Shown one piece after another: positions 1-9,513 of a stretch of 64,000 nt of DNA. A program made the translations under genes and the position numbers. This DNA comes from Algoriphagus sanaruensis (lineage in GTDB: Bacteria; Bacteroidota; Bacteroidia; Cytophagales; Cyclobacteriaceae), in the NCBI RefSeq assembly GCF_001593605.1, contig NZ_CP012836.1, forward strand, positions 1,802,501 to 1,866,500, in the 5' to 3' direction. The notes below the pieces were generated by a model. That model saw nothing but the letters and a program-made list of their open reading frames with translations, ran no database searches and was not told the DNA's origin. Numbering within the stretch: position 1 is the stretch's first letter; the number at the start of each line of letters is the position of its first letter.

Positions 1-640
<640 letters not shown>

Positions 641-747
641 TTACCTACAGTTTGTTACAGTTTCTACGAAATATGTTAAAAGAGTCCTGAAGTCGAAAGA
701 CTGAAGACCGAAGAACACAAGATATTAGATACCGCAAGGTATAAAGA

Positions 748-859
748 TTTAGGCGGCCTAGCGCAGGGGTCCCACCTCTTCCCATCCCGAACAGAGAAGT
801 TAAGCCCTGCAGCGCCGATGGTACTGGGGTTACTCCCGGGAGAGTAGGTCGCCGCCACA
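748..859 (+). rRNA. 5S ribosomal RNA
   Basis: A unit of about 110 nt whose ends pair (GGCGGCC near 752, GGTCGCCGCC near 847-856). It contains the typical internal text CCCATCCCGAACAGAGAAG and a GATGGTACTGGGG arm. It lies about 105 bp after 23S, in the usual 16S-23S-5S order. No tRNA gene is seen between 23S and 5S. Confidence 0.96.
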
Positions 860-866
860 TTATTCT

Positions 867-898
867 AAGCCTTCAGCTAAGCCCTGAAGGCTTTTTTT
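867..898 (+). terminator. rRNA operon terminator
   Basis: A perfect 10-bp stem, AAGCCTTCAG (867-876) with CTGAAGGCTT (884-893), with a 7-nt loop and followed by a T run. It sits just after 5S, as expected for intrinsic termination of the rRNA transcript. Confidence 0.9.
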
Positions 899-963
899 AT
901 GGATTAGAGTTTTAGAGATCTTTCAGGTAGTCCTTGTTTTTTTTATTTACTATTCCATTAAAC

Positions 964-977
964 CTGATTTTTATCAT
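964..977 (+). promoter_or_regulatory. FNR/CRP-type operator 1
   Basis: CTGATTTTTATCAT is a near palindrome (TGAT-N6-ATCA half sites counted with flanks, five-base arms around a 4-bp spacer) resembling the FNR box TTGAT-N4-ATCAA. It lies about 70 bp before the start of the USP-like gene at 1048. Near-identical copies sit at 1688 and 11647, all beside microaerobic genes. No FNR-type regulator is encoded in the window. Confidence 0.6.
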
Positions 978-1047
978 ATCTACTTCTGGATTACATCACC
1001 TCTATTCTTTTTTAAGGGTTTTAGTTTTGGCCTAATTATACTAGGTC

Positions 1048-1674
1048 ATGGAAGTCAAATCCCCTTATTCAGTAAAATTTGAATTACCCGAAACTCTGTT
1101 AAATGAGTTTTATTGTGATTCTCTTAAAGAGGGGTTTTTTCCTAGCGATCCCAAAAGTAGTTTTTGTACTACTTCAGTAGATCCTAGCTTGATTTCGGTC
1201 AATTTGTATCAAACTTTAGATTGGCTACATGGCCATGAATTACCTAGATCACTTGAGAAGGAGGTTTGTCCAATTCCAGTGCTTTTATATGTCCCTAAGT
1301 TTACATTAAGTCATCTATTGTTTCACTATGATGGAACACCTACCTCCGCTGAACTAATCCGGAATTTCATACACCTTTTTTATCCACTTATTGGAAAAAG
1401 TAAGTCTACTATTATTTCTCCCTCATTTATTCCCAAATCAAAAATTAAAGAAGAGCAAGAGCTTATTCAATTGGTTTCTTCCAAAACTCATGAGACCAGC
1501 TTTATCAAATTTAATTTTCACAGAATTGGTGACTTTTGGTCTTATGGAGTCAAGCATGATTGTACACTTTTAGTGACTACCAAAGGATATCAGGCTGATT
1601 TGGCCAAAATTCTATTTCATTTTTATAAAGGACAAATTTGGAGTGATAAGCTTTCCTTTTATCTCAGTCTTTAA
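1048..1674 (+). CDS. Universal-stress-protein-like hypothetical protein
   Basis: A 208-residue soluble protein with no signal peptide. From about residue 85 on it has the run of a universal stress protein domain: a beta strand ending in FHYDGTPTSAE, as in the DGS/DGT phosphate-loop start of USP repeats, then a helix, a second strand, and a final strand with LLVTTKGYQADLAKIL. The N-terminal half is not recognisable, and the canonical ATP-binding G-x2-G-x9-G(S/T) motif is not clear. An FNR-like palindrome lies about 70 bp upstream and the cbb3 assembly genes follow, so a role in microaerobic or stress adaptation is an inference. It could instead be an unrelated orphan. Confidence 0.5.
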   Translation: MEVKSPYSVKFELPETLLNEFYCDSLKEGFFPSDPKSSFCTTSVDPSLISVNLYQTLDWLHGHELPRSLEKEVCPIPVLLYVPKFTLSHLLFHYDGTPTSAELIRNFIHLFYPLIGKSKSTIISPSFIPKSKIKEEQELIQLVSSKTHETSFIKFNFHRIGDFWSYGVKHDCTLLVTTKGYQADLAKILFHFYKGQIWSDKLSFYLSL

Positions 1675-1687
1675 TTCATGTAGTAAG

Positions 1688-1701
1688 CTGATTTTTATCA
1701 T
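1688..1701 (+). promoter_or_regulatory. FNR/CRP-type operator 2
   Basis: CTGATTTTTATCAT, identical over 14 bp to the site at 964-977, located 46 bp before the ccoI start. It is the likely control point for the whole ccoI-to-SafE operon (1747-10217). Direct binding is inferred from palindrome shape, recurrence and the function of the genes it precedes. Confidence 0.65.
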
Positions 1702-1746
1702 GTTATTCGTTTTAATGCACTCCTACCTTTAACCAAATCCAATCTA

Positions 1747-4188
1747 ATGAGGCTTATGATTTCATCTGATGTAACTACTCGCTGCTACCATTGTGGGGAG
1801 AATTGTGAGTCGGATTCTCTTCAATTCGAAGACAAAAACTTCTGCTGTCAAGGTTGTAAATTGGTTTATGAGGTATTGGCAAGTAATGATCTTTGTGAAT
1901 ATTATTCAATAGAAAATAAGCCAGGAGCTTCACAAAAGGATACTAAAAAATCATCTAACCAATTTGATTACCTGAATGATCAACTTGTTGTTTCCAAACT
2001 TCTGGATTTTAAAAATGATCATGAAAGTCATATTACTTTTTATATCCCTTTAATTCATTGCGCCTCCTGCATTTGGTTATTAGAAAATCTCTTTCAGCTA
2101 AATCCAGCGATTGTATTTAGTCGAGTCGATTTCATAAAGAAAAAAGTTCAAGTCAAATTTCTTCATGATAAAATCTCCTTGATGGAGGTTGTTAAACTTC
2201 TATCAACCATTGGTTATGAGCCAAAAATCAGTCTCTCGGACCTGGATAAAAAAACTTCGCCTTCAGTAGATCGGAAAACCCTGACAAAGTTAGGCGTTGC
2301 TGGCTTTTGCTTTGGGAACATGATGCTATTCAGTATGCCTGAATATTTCTCTGAGGCTAAGTTATTAGGGGAAGGGTTTAAACGTCTATTTGATTATCTG
2401 AATGTTGTCTTGGCGCTTCCTATAGTTTTCTATGCAGCTTCGGATTATTACGTTTCTGCTTGGAATGCTGTCAAACAAAAGGCTGTCAATATGGACGTTC
2501 CGATTGTTCTCGGAATTGTGGCATTCTTCCTATTTTCTCTTTGGGAGATTTTTTTGCAAGGGAATGCAGGCTACATGGATAGTCTTGGAGGTCTGCTATT
2601 TTTCTTGCTTTTAGGTAAGGTTTATCAGCAAAAAACCTTTGCCACCCTTGAATTTGATCGGGATTACAAATCTTATTTTCCAATTGCTGTCACTCGAGTT
2701 TCTCAGAATAGAGAGGAAGTTATTCCATTGATTAACCTTCAAGTTGGTGATTTGATTTTGGTAAGGGATGAGGAATTGATACCTGCAGATGCTATCCTTT
2801 TGAGTGAGCAGGCTCATATCGATTATAGTTTTGTGACAGGCGAAGAAATTCCCGTTCCAAAAAGAAAAGGAGAAGTTATTTATGCAGGTGGTAGACAAAA
2901 GGGTGAAGCAATTTTGCTTACAATCCAAAAATCTCCTTCTCAAGGATACCTTACCGATCTTTGGAATAATGAGTCATTTGGAAAAAATACCAAAAACTTA
3001 TTAGAGCCGCTCGCCAACCGCATTAGTGGGGTCTTTACATGGACTGTTCTAAGTATTGCGTTAGTAGCATTTTTATTTTGGATTGGTACTGATGTTTCGC
3101 TAGCATTTAAAGCATTCACTACTGTATTGATTGTTGCCTGTCCTTGTGCGCTATCAATGTCCACTCCGTTTACCCTTGGTAATACGCTTCGAATCTTCGG
3201 AAGAGGAAAGTTCTATTTGAAAAATGCTGCAGTAGTAGAAAGGTTGGCCTTGGTAGATACCTTGGTTTTTGATAAAACAGGCACCTTAACAGATCCGGCA
3301 AATGCCTCTATTTCTTTTTCGGGGGATGAGCTTTCAACCGAAACAAAATCGATTATCAAAGCCATGGTGGAACAATCCACGCATCCTTTGAGTAATCGAA
3401 TCAACCTCTTTTTGGGAGATGTCCCATCAGCTAAAGTTTCTCAAATCCTAGAGGAAAAAGGCAAAGGATTATCCTGTCGGTATTTGGGTCAGGCTGTTTT
3501 ACTTGGATCAAAAGAATTTGTTCAAAGTGCTCAAGATGGGCTACCAGCTTCTGGAAATCTTGTTTTTCTCAAAATTGAAGAAACCTTACTGGGCTATTTC
3601 CATATTCAGTCTGGCTTAAGGAAAGGAGCGGAAAACGTGATTCGTGATTTGGCAAATGGCTATGAACTTCATGTTTTGTCAGGAGACCACAGTCATGAAA
3701 AGGAGTCTTTATCGAAGACTTTTCCTGAAAAGGTTCACTTCAATTTCAATCAAAGTCCTGTAGATAAGTTGGACTACTTGAAATCGCTCAATCAAAAAGG
3801 GAAAAATACCTTGATGGTGGGTGATGGATTAAATGATGCGGGTGCGCTTCAGGAAAGTCAAGTTGGGGTAGCGATATCCGACCAGGTAAGTCATTTTTCA
3901 CCTGCAAGTGATGCCATTCTTGATGCAACATCCTTCGCAAAAATCCCTCAATTTCTATCCTTCGCCAAAAGCAGTAGGATGATTATCAAAATCAGCTTTG
4001 GACTGAGCTTTCTCTACAATATTCTGGGGTTAAGCCTTGCCGTACAGGGGATTTTAAGTCCTGTACTTTGCGCGATTTTGATGCCATTGAGCAGTATTTC
4101 TGTGGTGGTTTTTACAACCCTTGCCACCAATTTTCTAGCCATTAGAAAGGGATTGATTCACGTTTCTAGCTCAAAGTCATGGAAGTAA
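1747..4188 (+). CDS. ccoI: Copper-translocating P1B ATPase CcoI (FixI)
   Basis: An 813-residue inner-membrane P-type ATPase, in its family thought to export copper for maturation of cbb3 oxidase. In order: an N-terminal cysteine-rich metal-binding domain (CYHC at 13-16, CCQGC at 33-37), an HMA-like segment with CASC at 105-108, membrane helices, the actuator TGEE motif, the ion-channel CPC at 465-467, the phosphorylation site DKTGT at 509, an HP locus (STHPLS) and GDGLND. An alternative ATG lies 3 codons in (1756). It is first in the cco operon, has an FNR-like site 46 bp upstream, and overlaps ccoS by 10 bp. Confidence 0.95.
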   Translation: MRLMISSDVTTRCYHCGENCESDSLQFEDKNFCCQGCKLVYEVLASNDLCEYYSIENKPGASQKDTKKSSNQFDYLNDQLVVSKLLDFKNDHESHITFYIPLIHCASCIWLLENLFQLNPAIVFSRVDFIKKKVQVKFLHDKISLMEVVKLLSTIGYEPKISLSDLDKKTSPSVDRKTLTKLGVAGFCFGNMMLFSMPEYFSEAKLLGEGFKRLFDYLNVVLALPIVFYAASDYYVSAWNAVKQKAVNMDVPIVLGIVAFFLFSLWEIFLQGNAGYMDSLGGLLFFLLLGKVYQQKTFATLEFDRDYKSYFPIAVTRVSQNREEVIPLINLQVGDLILVRDEELIPADAILLSEQAHIDYSFVTGEEIPVPKRKGEVIYAGGRQKGEAILLTIQKSPSQGYLTDLWNNESFGKNTKNLLEPLANRISGVFTWTVLSIALVAFLFWIGTDVSLAFKAFTTVLIVACPCALSMSTPFTLGNTLRIFGRGKFYLKNAAVVERLALVDTLVFDKTGTLTDPANASISFSGDELSTETKSIIKAMVEQSTHPLSNRINLFLGDVPSAKVSQILEEKGKGLSCRYLGQAVLLGSKEFVQSAQDGLPASGNLVFLKIEETLLGYFHIQSGLRKGAENVIRDLANGYELHVLSGDHSHEKESLSKTFPEKVHFNFNQSPVDKLDYLKSLNQKGKNTLMVGDGLNDAGALQESQVGVAISDQVSHFSPASDAILDATSFAKIPQFLSFAKSSRMIIKISFGLSFLYNILGLSLAVQGILSPVLCAILMPLSSISVVVFTTLATNFLAIRKGLIHVSSSKSWK

Positions 4189-4367
4189 TTTTTGTATTAA
4201 TCGGTGTCAGTCTAGTCTTAGCTATTACGTTTTTGATCCTCTTTTTTAAGGCGATGAAAGACGGGCAATTCGATGATGGCTATACCCCTTCAGTAAGAAT
4301 TCTATTCGAAAATCAGCCAAAAAAATCCAATAAAGATCAACCTAAACAATCCAAATCCTATGAATGA
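4179..4367 (+). CDS. ccoS: cbb3 oxidase assembly protein CcoS
   Basis: A 62-residue protein with one N-terminal membrane helix (residues 3-24) and the CcoS signature: an FFKAMKDGQFDD stretch right after the helix, then a short charged lysine-rich tail. The family is needed to insert heme b and copper into cbb3 oxidase. Its start overlaps the ccoI end by 10 bp and its end overlaps ccoN by 8 bp, so the three are probably translationally coupled. Confidence 0.93.
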   Translation: MEVIFVLIGVSLVLAITFLILFFKAMKDGQFDDGYTPSVRILFENQPKKSNKDQPKQSKSYE

Positions 4368-6492
4368 TGCTACTTTGGAAAGGTTCCACTATGACAATAA
4401 GATTGTCAAGTATTTCGGGGCCGCCACAATTATCTGGGGTCTCGTGGGGATGCTGGTCGGTTTAATTGCCGCAACCCAGCTCTTTCTTCCCGAAGCCAAC
4501 TTGGGAAATCCATACACGACATTCGGTAGAATTCGACCGCTTCATACCAATGCGGTAATTTTTGCCTTTGTTGGTAATGCGATTTTTGCAGGGGTGTATT
4601 ATTCGATGCCCCGCCTTTTGAAAACTCCAATGTGGAATAAGGCTTTGAGCTGGTTTCATTTTTGGGGTTGGCAATTAATTATCCTATCGGCAGCTTTGAC
4701 TTTGCCTTTGGGAATTACCACTTCCAAGGAATATGCAGAGTTGGAATGGCCAATCGATATCGCAATCGCGTTGGTTTGGGTTGCATTTGGAGCTAACATG
4801 ATTGGTACGCTGATCAAGCGACGGGAGCGTCACATGTATGTTGCTATTTGGTTTTATCTAGCTTCCTTCGTGACAGTTGCGATTCTTCACATTTTCAATT
4901 CCCTTGAGCTTCCAGTTTCCTTTTTCAAAAGTTATTCTGCGTACGCTGGTGTTCAAGATGCTTTAGTGCAATGGTGGTATGGTCATAATGCAGTTGCATT
5001 TTTCTTGACTACGCCTTTCCTAGGATTGATGTATTACTTCTTACCAAAGGCGGCGAATAGACCCGTTTATTCTTATAAGCTTTCTATTGTTCACTTTTGG
5101 TCTTTGATCTTCATTTATATGTGGGCAGGCCCTCACCACTTGCTATATACAGCACTTCCTGAGTGGGCCCAAGTATTAGGAACTATATTCTCAGTCATGT
5201 TGGTTGCACCATCTTGGGGTGGTATGGTGAATGGTTTATTGACTTTAAGAGGAGCTTGGGATAAAGTTCGTCAAGAGCCTATTCTGAAATTTATGGTGGT
5301 AGCTGTTACTGCATACGGGATGGCTACGTTCGAAGGCCCGATGCTTTCTTTGAAAAATGTCAATGCAATTGCCCACTACACAGATTGGATCGTAGGTCAC
5401 GTACATATTGGAGGCTTGGGATGGAATGGATTTTTCACATTCGGAATGTTGTATTGGATGTGGCCAAGACTTTTCAAAACCACCATTTATTCAAATAAGC
5501 TGGCTAATACCCACTTCTGGTTAGGAACACTAGGGATTATTTTCTACGCCCTTCCTCTTTATGTTTCTGGTTTGACTCAATTCCTGATGCTTAAAGAATT
5601 TAATGAGGCTGGTCGATTGGCTTATCCAAACTTCTTGGAAACTGTCATTCAAATCGTTCCGATGTATATGCTTCGAGCACTAGGTGGCCTCTTGTATTTG
5701 TCTGGAGCGGTAATCATGATGTACAACATGTGGATGACCGCCAAAAAAGGAAGTTTTGCTGAGGAAGAAGAAGATCAAGCTCCTGCTTTGGTAAAAGCTT
5801 ACAAGCCACATGGTGAATTTTGGCACCGTGCTTGGGAACGCAAACCAGTGTTCTTTACCATTTTGGCTACTGTAGCGGTGGCCATTGGAGGTGTGGTTGA
5901 AATTATTCCAACCATGTTGGTGAAGTCCAATATCCCTACTATTTCTTCTGTAAAACCTTACACACCACTCGAACTCGAAGGACGAGATTTGTATATCGCA
6001 AATGGATGTGTGGGCTGTCACTCTCAAATGATCCGTCCATTCAGATCTGAGACTGAGCGCTATGGGGAATATTCCAAAGCCGGCGAATTCGTTTATGATC
6101 GTCCGTTCCTTTGGGGGTCTAAACGAACTGGTCCAGATCTTCATCGAGTGGGAGGAAAGTATCCAGATAGCTGGCATTATCACCACATGACAGATCCTTC
6201 TTCCATGTCTCCGGGTTCTTTGATGCCTCCATATCCATGGATGACAACCAATGAATTGGATATTTCAAACCTTCCTGCCAAAATCCGAACTCTTCAAAAA
6301 TTGGGAGTCCCTTATCCTGAAGGTTATGATGAGCAGGCAGTAGCAGACTATGAAGCACAAGCTTCCAAAGTAGTCGGGAACCTCAAGGAAGCTGGGGTAG
6401 AAGTGGCTCCGAATACGGAGATCGTAGCCTTGATCGCCTATCTGCAACGATTAGGTACTGATATCAAACAAAGTACAGCTTCAAATCAATAA
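4360..6492 (+). CDS. ccoNO: cbb3 cytochrome c oxidase, fused CcoN/CcoO subunits
   Basis: A 710-residue fusion of the catalytic heme-copper subunit (about 1-480) and the monoheme cytochrome c subunit (about 510-710). The CcoN part has many helices and the expected histidines: HTNAVIF, WWYGHNAV, AGPHHLLY and HYTDWIVGHVHIGG. The CcoO part begins with a membrane helix, then a CVGCH heme site at 550-554 followed by SQMIRPFRSE, typical of CcoO, with methionines in a PSSMSPGSLMPPYPW segment as likely axial-ligand region. The terminal oxidase reduces O2 with high affinity. The N-O fusion is common in Bacteroidota, whereas Proteobacteria have separate genes. Confidence 0.97.
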   Translation: MNDATLERFHYDNKIVKYFGAATIIWGLVGMLVGLIAATQLFLPEANLGNPYTTFGRIRPLHTNAVIFAFVGNAIFAGVYYSMPRLLKTPMWNKALSWFHFWGWQLIILSAALTLPLGITTSKEYAELEWPIDIAIALVWVAFGANMIGTLIKRRERHMYVAIWFYLASFVTVAILHIFNSLELPVSFFKSYSAYAGVQDALVQWWYGHNAVAFFLTTPFLGLMYYFLPKAANRPVYSYKLSIVHFWSLIFIYMWAGPHHLLYTALPEWAQVLGTIFSVMLVAPSWGGMVNGLLTLRGAWDKVRQEPILKFMVVAVTAYGMATFEGPMLSLKNVNAIAHYTDWIVGHVHIGGLGWNGFFTFGMLYWMWPRLFKTTIYSNKLANTHFWLGTLGIIFYALPLYVSGLTQFLMLKEFNEAGRLAYPNFLETVIQIVPMYMLRALGGLLYLSGAVIMMYNMWMTAKKGSFAEEEEDQAPALVKAYKPHGEFWHRAWERKPVFFTILATVAVAIGGVVEIIPTMLVKSNIPTISSVKPYTPLELEGRDLYIANGCVGCHSQMIRPFRSETERYGEYSKAGEFVYDRPFLWGSKRTGPDLHRVGGKYPDSWHYHHMTDPSSMSPGSLMPPYPWMTTNELDISNLPAKIRTLQKLGVPYPEGYDEQAVADYEAQASKVVGNLKEAGVEVAPNTEIVALIAYLQRLGTDIKQSTASNQ

Positions 6493-6503
6493 ACTAGTTA
6501 GCC

Positions 6504-6686
6504 ATGTATAAGGAAATTCTTCGATCCATAGAGCATATCGAAATCTACCCGATTATTTCCCTGATCATTTTCCTGATCTTCTTTGTGGGGATGTTTGTCT
6601 GGGTGGTTAGAGTGCCAAAAAACTATGTTGATCATATGAAATCACTTCCAATGGATGAACACGAATCAACCCCAATCCAGCCATGA
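6504..6686 (+). CDS. ccoQ: cbb3 oxidase small subunit CcoQ
   Basis: A 60-residue protein with a short N-terminal amphipathic part, one membrane helix (about 15-37) and a polar tail, matching the small CcoQ/FixQ subunit in size, topology and position between ccoNO and ccoP. CcoQ stabilises the oxidase complex in other bacteria. The sequence is short and poorly conserved, so the call rests largely on synteny. The stop overlaps the ccoP start (ATGA). Confidence 0.85.
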   Translation: MYKEILRSIEHIEIYPIISLIIFLIFFVGMFVWVVRVPKNYVDHMKSLPMDEHESTPIQP

Positions 6687-7612
6687 AAAAGTTATTTGCC
6701 ATACTTACACTTATGGGGCTTTCAGGAATGCCTGTTTTTGCCCAGACCGCAGAAAGTAACTGGTATACCACATTGAGTGGTATGGATTCCAGTCAGCTTA
6801 CCCTTTTGATTATTCTAGGAGTAGTCTTAATGGTGATTGTTCTGCTTTTGATTTTGATGGTTTACCTGATGTCTTTTATGGCTGAGGTATTTAAAAGAGA
6901 AAATCCCCAATTGGCCAATGAACCTACCTGGTGGGAATCATTTAAAGAGCGATTTGTCACAGGTAAGCTGGATAAAGTAGGTGGTAAAGAGGAAGAAGCT
7001 AAAATGATGGCGGATCATTCCTACGATGGAATTACCGAACTAGATAACTTCATGCCTCCTTGGCTTCAGTACGTTTTCATTGGAACCGTAGGTTTTGCGA
7101 TTATTTATTTTGTCAATTACTCTGTACTAGGAAATGGCCCAACGGGCGAGGAAGAATACCAAGAGGAATTACGAATAGAAGCAATTGCTGCTGAAGCTAG
7201 AAAAGCGTCTCTCGTAGCAGGAATCGATGAAACTTCGGTGATTTTTGATGAATCTGCTGCAGCTTTGGCTTCAGGTAAATCCATATTTGAAACCAACTGC
7301 GCGGCTTGTCATGCCGCAGATGGGGGAGGAGGAGTTGGACCAAATTTGACGGATGAATATTGGCTCCACGGAGGTGGAATTCAGGATGTATTTAAAGTGG
7401 TTAAATATGGGGTGGTCGAAAAAGGGATGATCCCATGGCAAGACCAACTTTCACCTGAAGAAATCCAACAAGTTTCCTCTTATATCCTAACGCTTAAAGG
7501 AACCTCTCCTGCTAATCCAAAAGAGCCTCAGGGTGAATTGGTAGGTAGTACTCCTGCCGAGATTGTAACGCCGGTGACTGATAGCACAACAGTCATCGCA
7601 TCTATCAAGTAA
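6683..7612 (+). CDS. ccoP: cbb3 oxidase cytochrome c subunit CcoP (one heme)
   Basis: A 309-residue subunit. It starts with a cleavable-looking hydrophobic segment ending in VFAQ, then a membrane helix (about 36-68), the CcoP N-terminal domain with DNFMPPWLQYVFIGTV and a second helix, then one cytochrome c domain with CAACH at 206-210 and the distal methionine in the VVEKGMIPW segment. Only one heme motif is present; the proteobacterial CcoP has two. The C-terminal tail is Thr/Pro-rich. It passes electrons to the CcoO heme. A hairpin follows in the gap before ccoG. Confidence 0.95.
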   Translation: MKKLFAILTLMGLSGMPVFAQTAESNWYTTLSGMDSSQLTLLIILGVVLMVIVLLLILMVYLMSFMAEVFKRENPQLANEPTWWESFKERFVTGKLDKVGGKEEEAKMMADHSYDGITELDNFMPPWLQYVFIGTVGFAIIYFVNYSVLGNGPTGEEEYQEELRIEAIAAEARKASLVAGIDETSVIFDESAAALASGKSIFETNCAACHAADGGGGVGPNLTDEYWLHGGGIQDVFKVVKYGVVEKGMIPWQDQLSPEEIQQVSSYILTLKGTSPANPKEPQGELVGSTPAEIVTPVTDSTTVIASIK

Positions 7613-7618
7613 GTTTAG

Positions 7619-7642
7619 AGGGCTGGATGAAAGTCCAGCCCT
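7619..7642 (+). promoter_or_regulatory. Intercistronic hairpin between ccoP and ccoG
   Basis: GGGCTGGA (7620-7627) pairs with TCCAGCCC (7634-7641) around a 6-nt loop, with one more A-T pair outside. It is followed by TTAAATTGATTAT, not a true T run, so it looks more like an mRNA-stabilising or attenuating hairpin than a full terminator. It may set subunit genes apart from assembly genes in expression. Confidence 0.5.
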
Positions 7643-7657
7643 TAAATTGATTATCCC

Positions 7658-9085
7658 ATGGCCAAAAAGAATCTTAACCCTCATCTTAATCCGGAAACCT
7701 TCAGAGACTCCCTAGCTACAGTGCGGGAGGATGGTAAGCGGAATTGGGTTTATCCGAAGAAAGTAAAAGGCTTTTTTTACAGTTACCGTACCTATTTATC
7801 TTGGATTTTGTTGGCGGTATTATTTGCCGGTCCCTTTATCAAAATAGACGGGAGGCCTTTGATGCTCTTCAATATTTTCGAGCGTAAGTTTATCATCTTC
7901 GGAGCAGCTTTCTGGCCGCAGGATACCATTTTACTGATTTTCCTTCTGCTGATATTCTTTGTTTTTGTTATCCTTTTTACTGTTGTTTTTGGGAGAGTTT
8001 GGTGTGGCTGGGCATGCCCTCAGACTTTATTTATGGAGATGGTTTTCCGTAAGATCGAGTATTTGATTGAAGGAGATGCCAATCAACAGAGAGCCTTAAA
8101 TGAGGGACCTTGGACTACCGAGAAAATTTGGAAAAAAGCCCTTAAAACTTCTGTTTTCGCTCTTATTTCTCTTCTCATTGGTCATTTGGTCATGGCTTAT
8201 CTGATCGGAGTGGATCAAGTAATAGAAATTGTTTCCGAACCGCCTACAGCACATCTCGCTGGATTTATAGGACTGGTTGTTTTTTCAGGGATATTCATGT
8301 TTGTATTCTCTTGGTTTAGAGAGCAAGCCTGCCTCGTTGTTTGCCCTTATGGACGTCTTCAAGGCGTTCTTTTGGATGACAATAGCATCAATGTCATGTA
8401 CGATTATGTGCGAGGGGAGCCAAGATCTCCGATTCGAAAGAATCAGCAGGAACCTTCTGCCAAAGGCGACTGTATTGATTGTGGGCTTTGTGTTCATGTG
8501 TGTCCAACTGGAATAGATATTCGGAATGGAACCCAAATGGAATGTGTCAATTGTACAGCTTGTATTGATGCTTGTGACGAAGTGATGGTAAAGGTGGATA
8601 GACCTACTGGTTTGATTCGATATGCTTCCGAAAATGGAATTAAAGAAGGTGTACAAAAATTATTAACTGGAAGAGTAAAAGGATATTCCTTGGTTTTACT
8701 CGTCCTAGTTTCAGCGTTTATTACGCTTATTGCTACCCGTACAGATTTAGAGGCGACCATTACTCGTTTTCCAGGAATGACTTACCAGGCGCGTCCTGAT
8801 GGCAATGTCTCCAACCTGTACAATATTACCATGGTCAACAAAACTTTTGAGCCTCAGCATGTCACCATTAAGACCTTGTCTGAAGGCATGAAAGTAGAAA
8901 TTGTTGGAGATCAAAACTGGGTTTTGGAACCCCAAACCAAGTTTGAAGGCCGGTTCTTTCTGGTCAAAGACCAGCTTGCAGTGAAGGTTCCTCAGGAGAA
9001 AGTTGAGTTAATACTTTCATCCGAAGGAATTGAATTTGATGATATTGAAACAAACTTTATGGCTCCTGTTGGGAAAATTAATTAG
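7658..9085 (+). CDS. ccoG: cbb3 oxidase accessory protein CcoG (RdxA/FixG)
   Basis: A 475-residue membrane iron-sulfur protein, thought to act as cupric reductase in copper delivery to cbb3 oxidase. It has an N-terminal soluble part, several helices with WCGWACPQTLFMEM typical of the NapH/FixG group, two 4Fe-4S motifs (CIDCGLCVHVCP from 272 and CVNCTACIDACD from 296), another helix (about 340-358) and a C-terminal Ig-like FixG domain. It lies 45 bp after ccoP and 2 bp before ccoH. Confidence 0.95.
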   Translation: MAKKNLNPHLNPETFRDSLATVREDGKRNWVYPKKVKGFFYSYRTYLSWILLAVLFAGPFIKIDGRPLMLFNIFERKFIIFGAAFWPQDTILLIFLLLIFFVFVILFTVVFGRVWCGWACPQTLFMEMVFRKIEYLIEGDANQQRALNEGPWTTEKIWKKALKTSVFALISLLIGHLVMAYLIGVDQVIEIVSEPPTAHLAGFIGLVVFSGIFMFVFSWFREQACLVVCPYGRLQGVLLDDNSINVMYDYVRGEPRSPIRKNQQEPSAKGDCIDCGLCVHVCPTGIDIRNGTQMECVNCTACIDACDEVMVKVDRPTGLIRYASENGIKEGVQKLLTGRVKGYSLVLLVLVSAFITLIATRTDLEATITRFPGMTYQARPDGNVSNLYNITMVNKTFEPQHVTIKTLSEGMKVEIVGDQNWVLEPQTKFEGRFFLVKDQLAVKVPQEKVELILSSEGIEFDDIETNFMAPVGKIN

Positions 9086-9087
9086 GT

Positions 9088-9513
9088 ATGAATTGGGGTA
9101 AAGGAATATTAGTAACGATCATTCTTTTTGTAGCATTTATCATGACTTTGGTTGTCATTTCTGTCAAGCAGGATGATATTCATTTGGTAACGGAGAATTA
9201 CTACGAAAAAGAAATCAAATATCAGGAGCAAATTGAACGTGAAAAATCAGCTGCTCAGCTCAATCGGGAAGTTTTACTTTTTGATGCTGCGAGTAAAGTT
9301 ATTCTTTTGGATTTGCCGATTGGTGCCAAAGGGGAGCTTCAACTTTTTCGTCCCTCAGATGCCCGATTAGATCAATTATTGCCATTAGAAATCAAGGATT
9401 CTGGCAAGACCTCCATTTCCTTAAATCAATTAAAACCAGGCTATTGGCGGGTGAAATTGACTTGGGTTGAGGATGGTGTGGAATATTACGAAGAAAGTAA
9501 AATTACGATCTGA
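9088..9513 (+). CDS. ccoH: cbb3 assembly protein CcoH (FixH family)
   Basis: A 141-residue membrane-anchored protein: N-terminal MNWGKGI and one helix (5-25), then the QDDIHLVTENYYEKEIKYQEQI stretch, seen as separate parts VTENYYEKEI and YQEQIER, which is the FixH family signature, then a periplasmic beta-rich domain. It takes part in cbb3 maturation with CcoG and CcoI. It begins 2 bp after the ccoG stop, and its TGA overlaps the next start as TGATG. Confidence 0.92.
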   Translation: MNWGKGILVTIILFVAFIMTLVVISVKQDDIHLVTENYYEKEIKYQEQIEREKSAAQLNREVLLFDAASKVILLDLPIGAKGELQLFRPSDARLDQLLPLEIKDSGKTSISLNQLKPGYWRVKLTWVEDGVEYYEESKITI

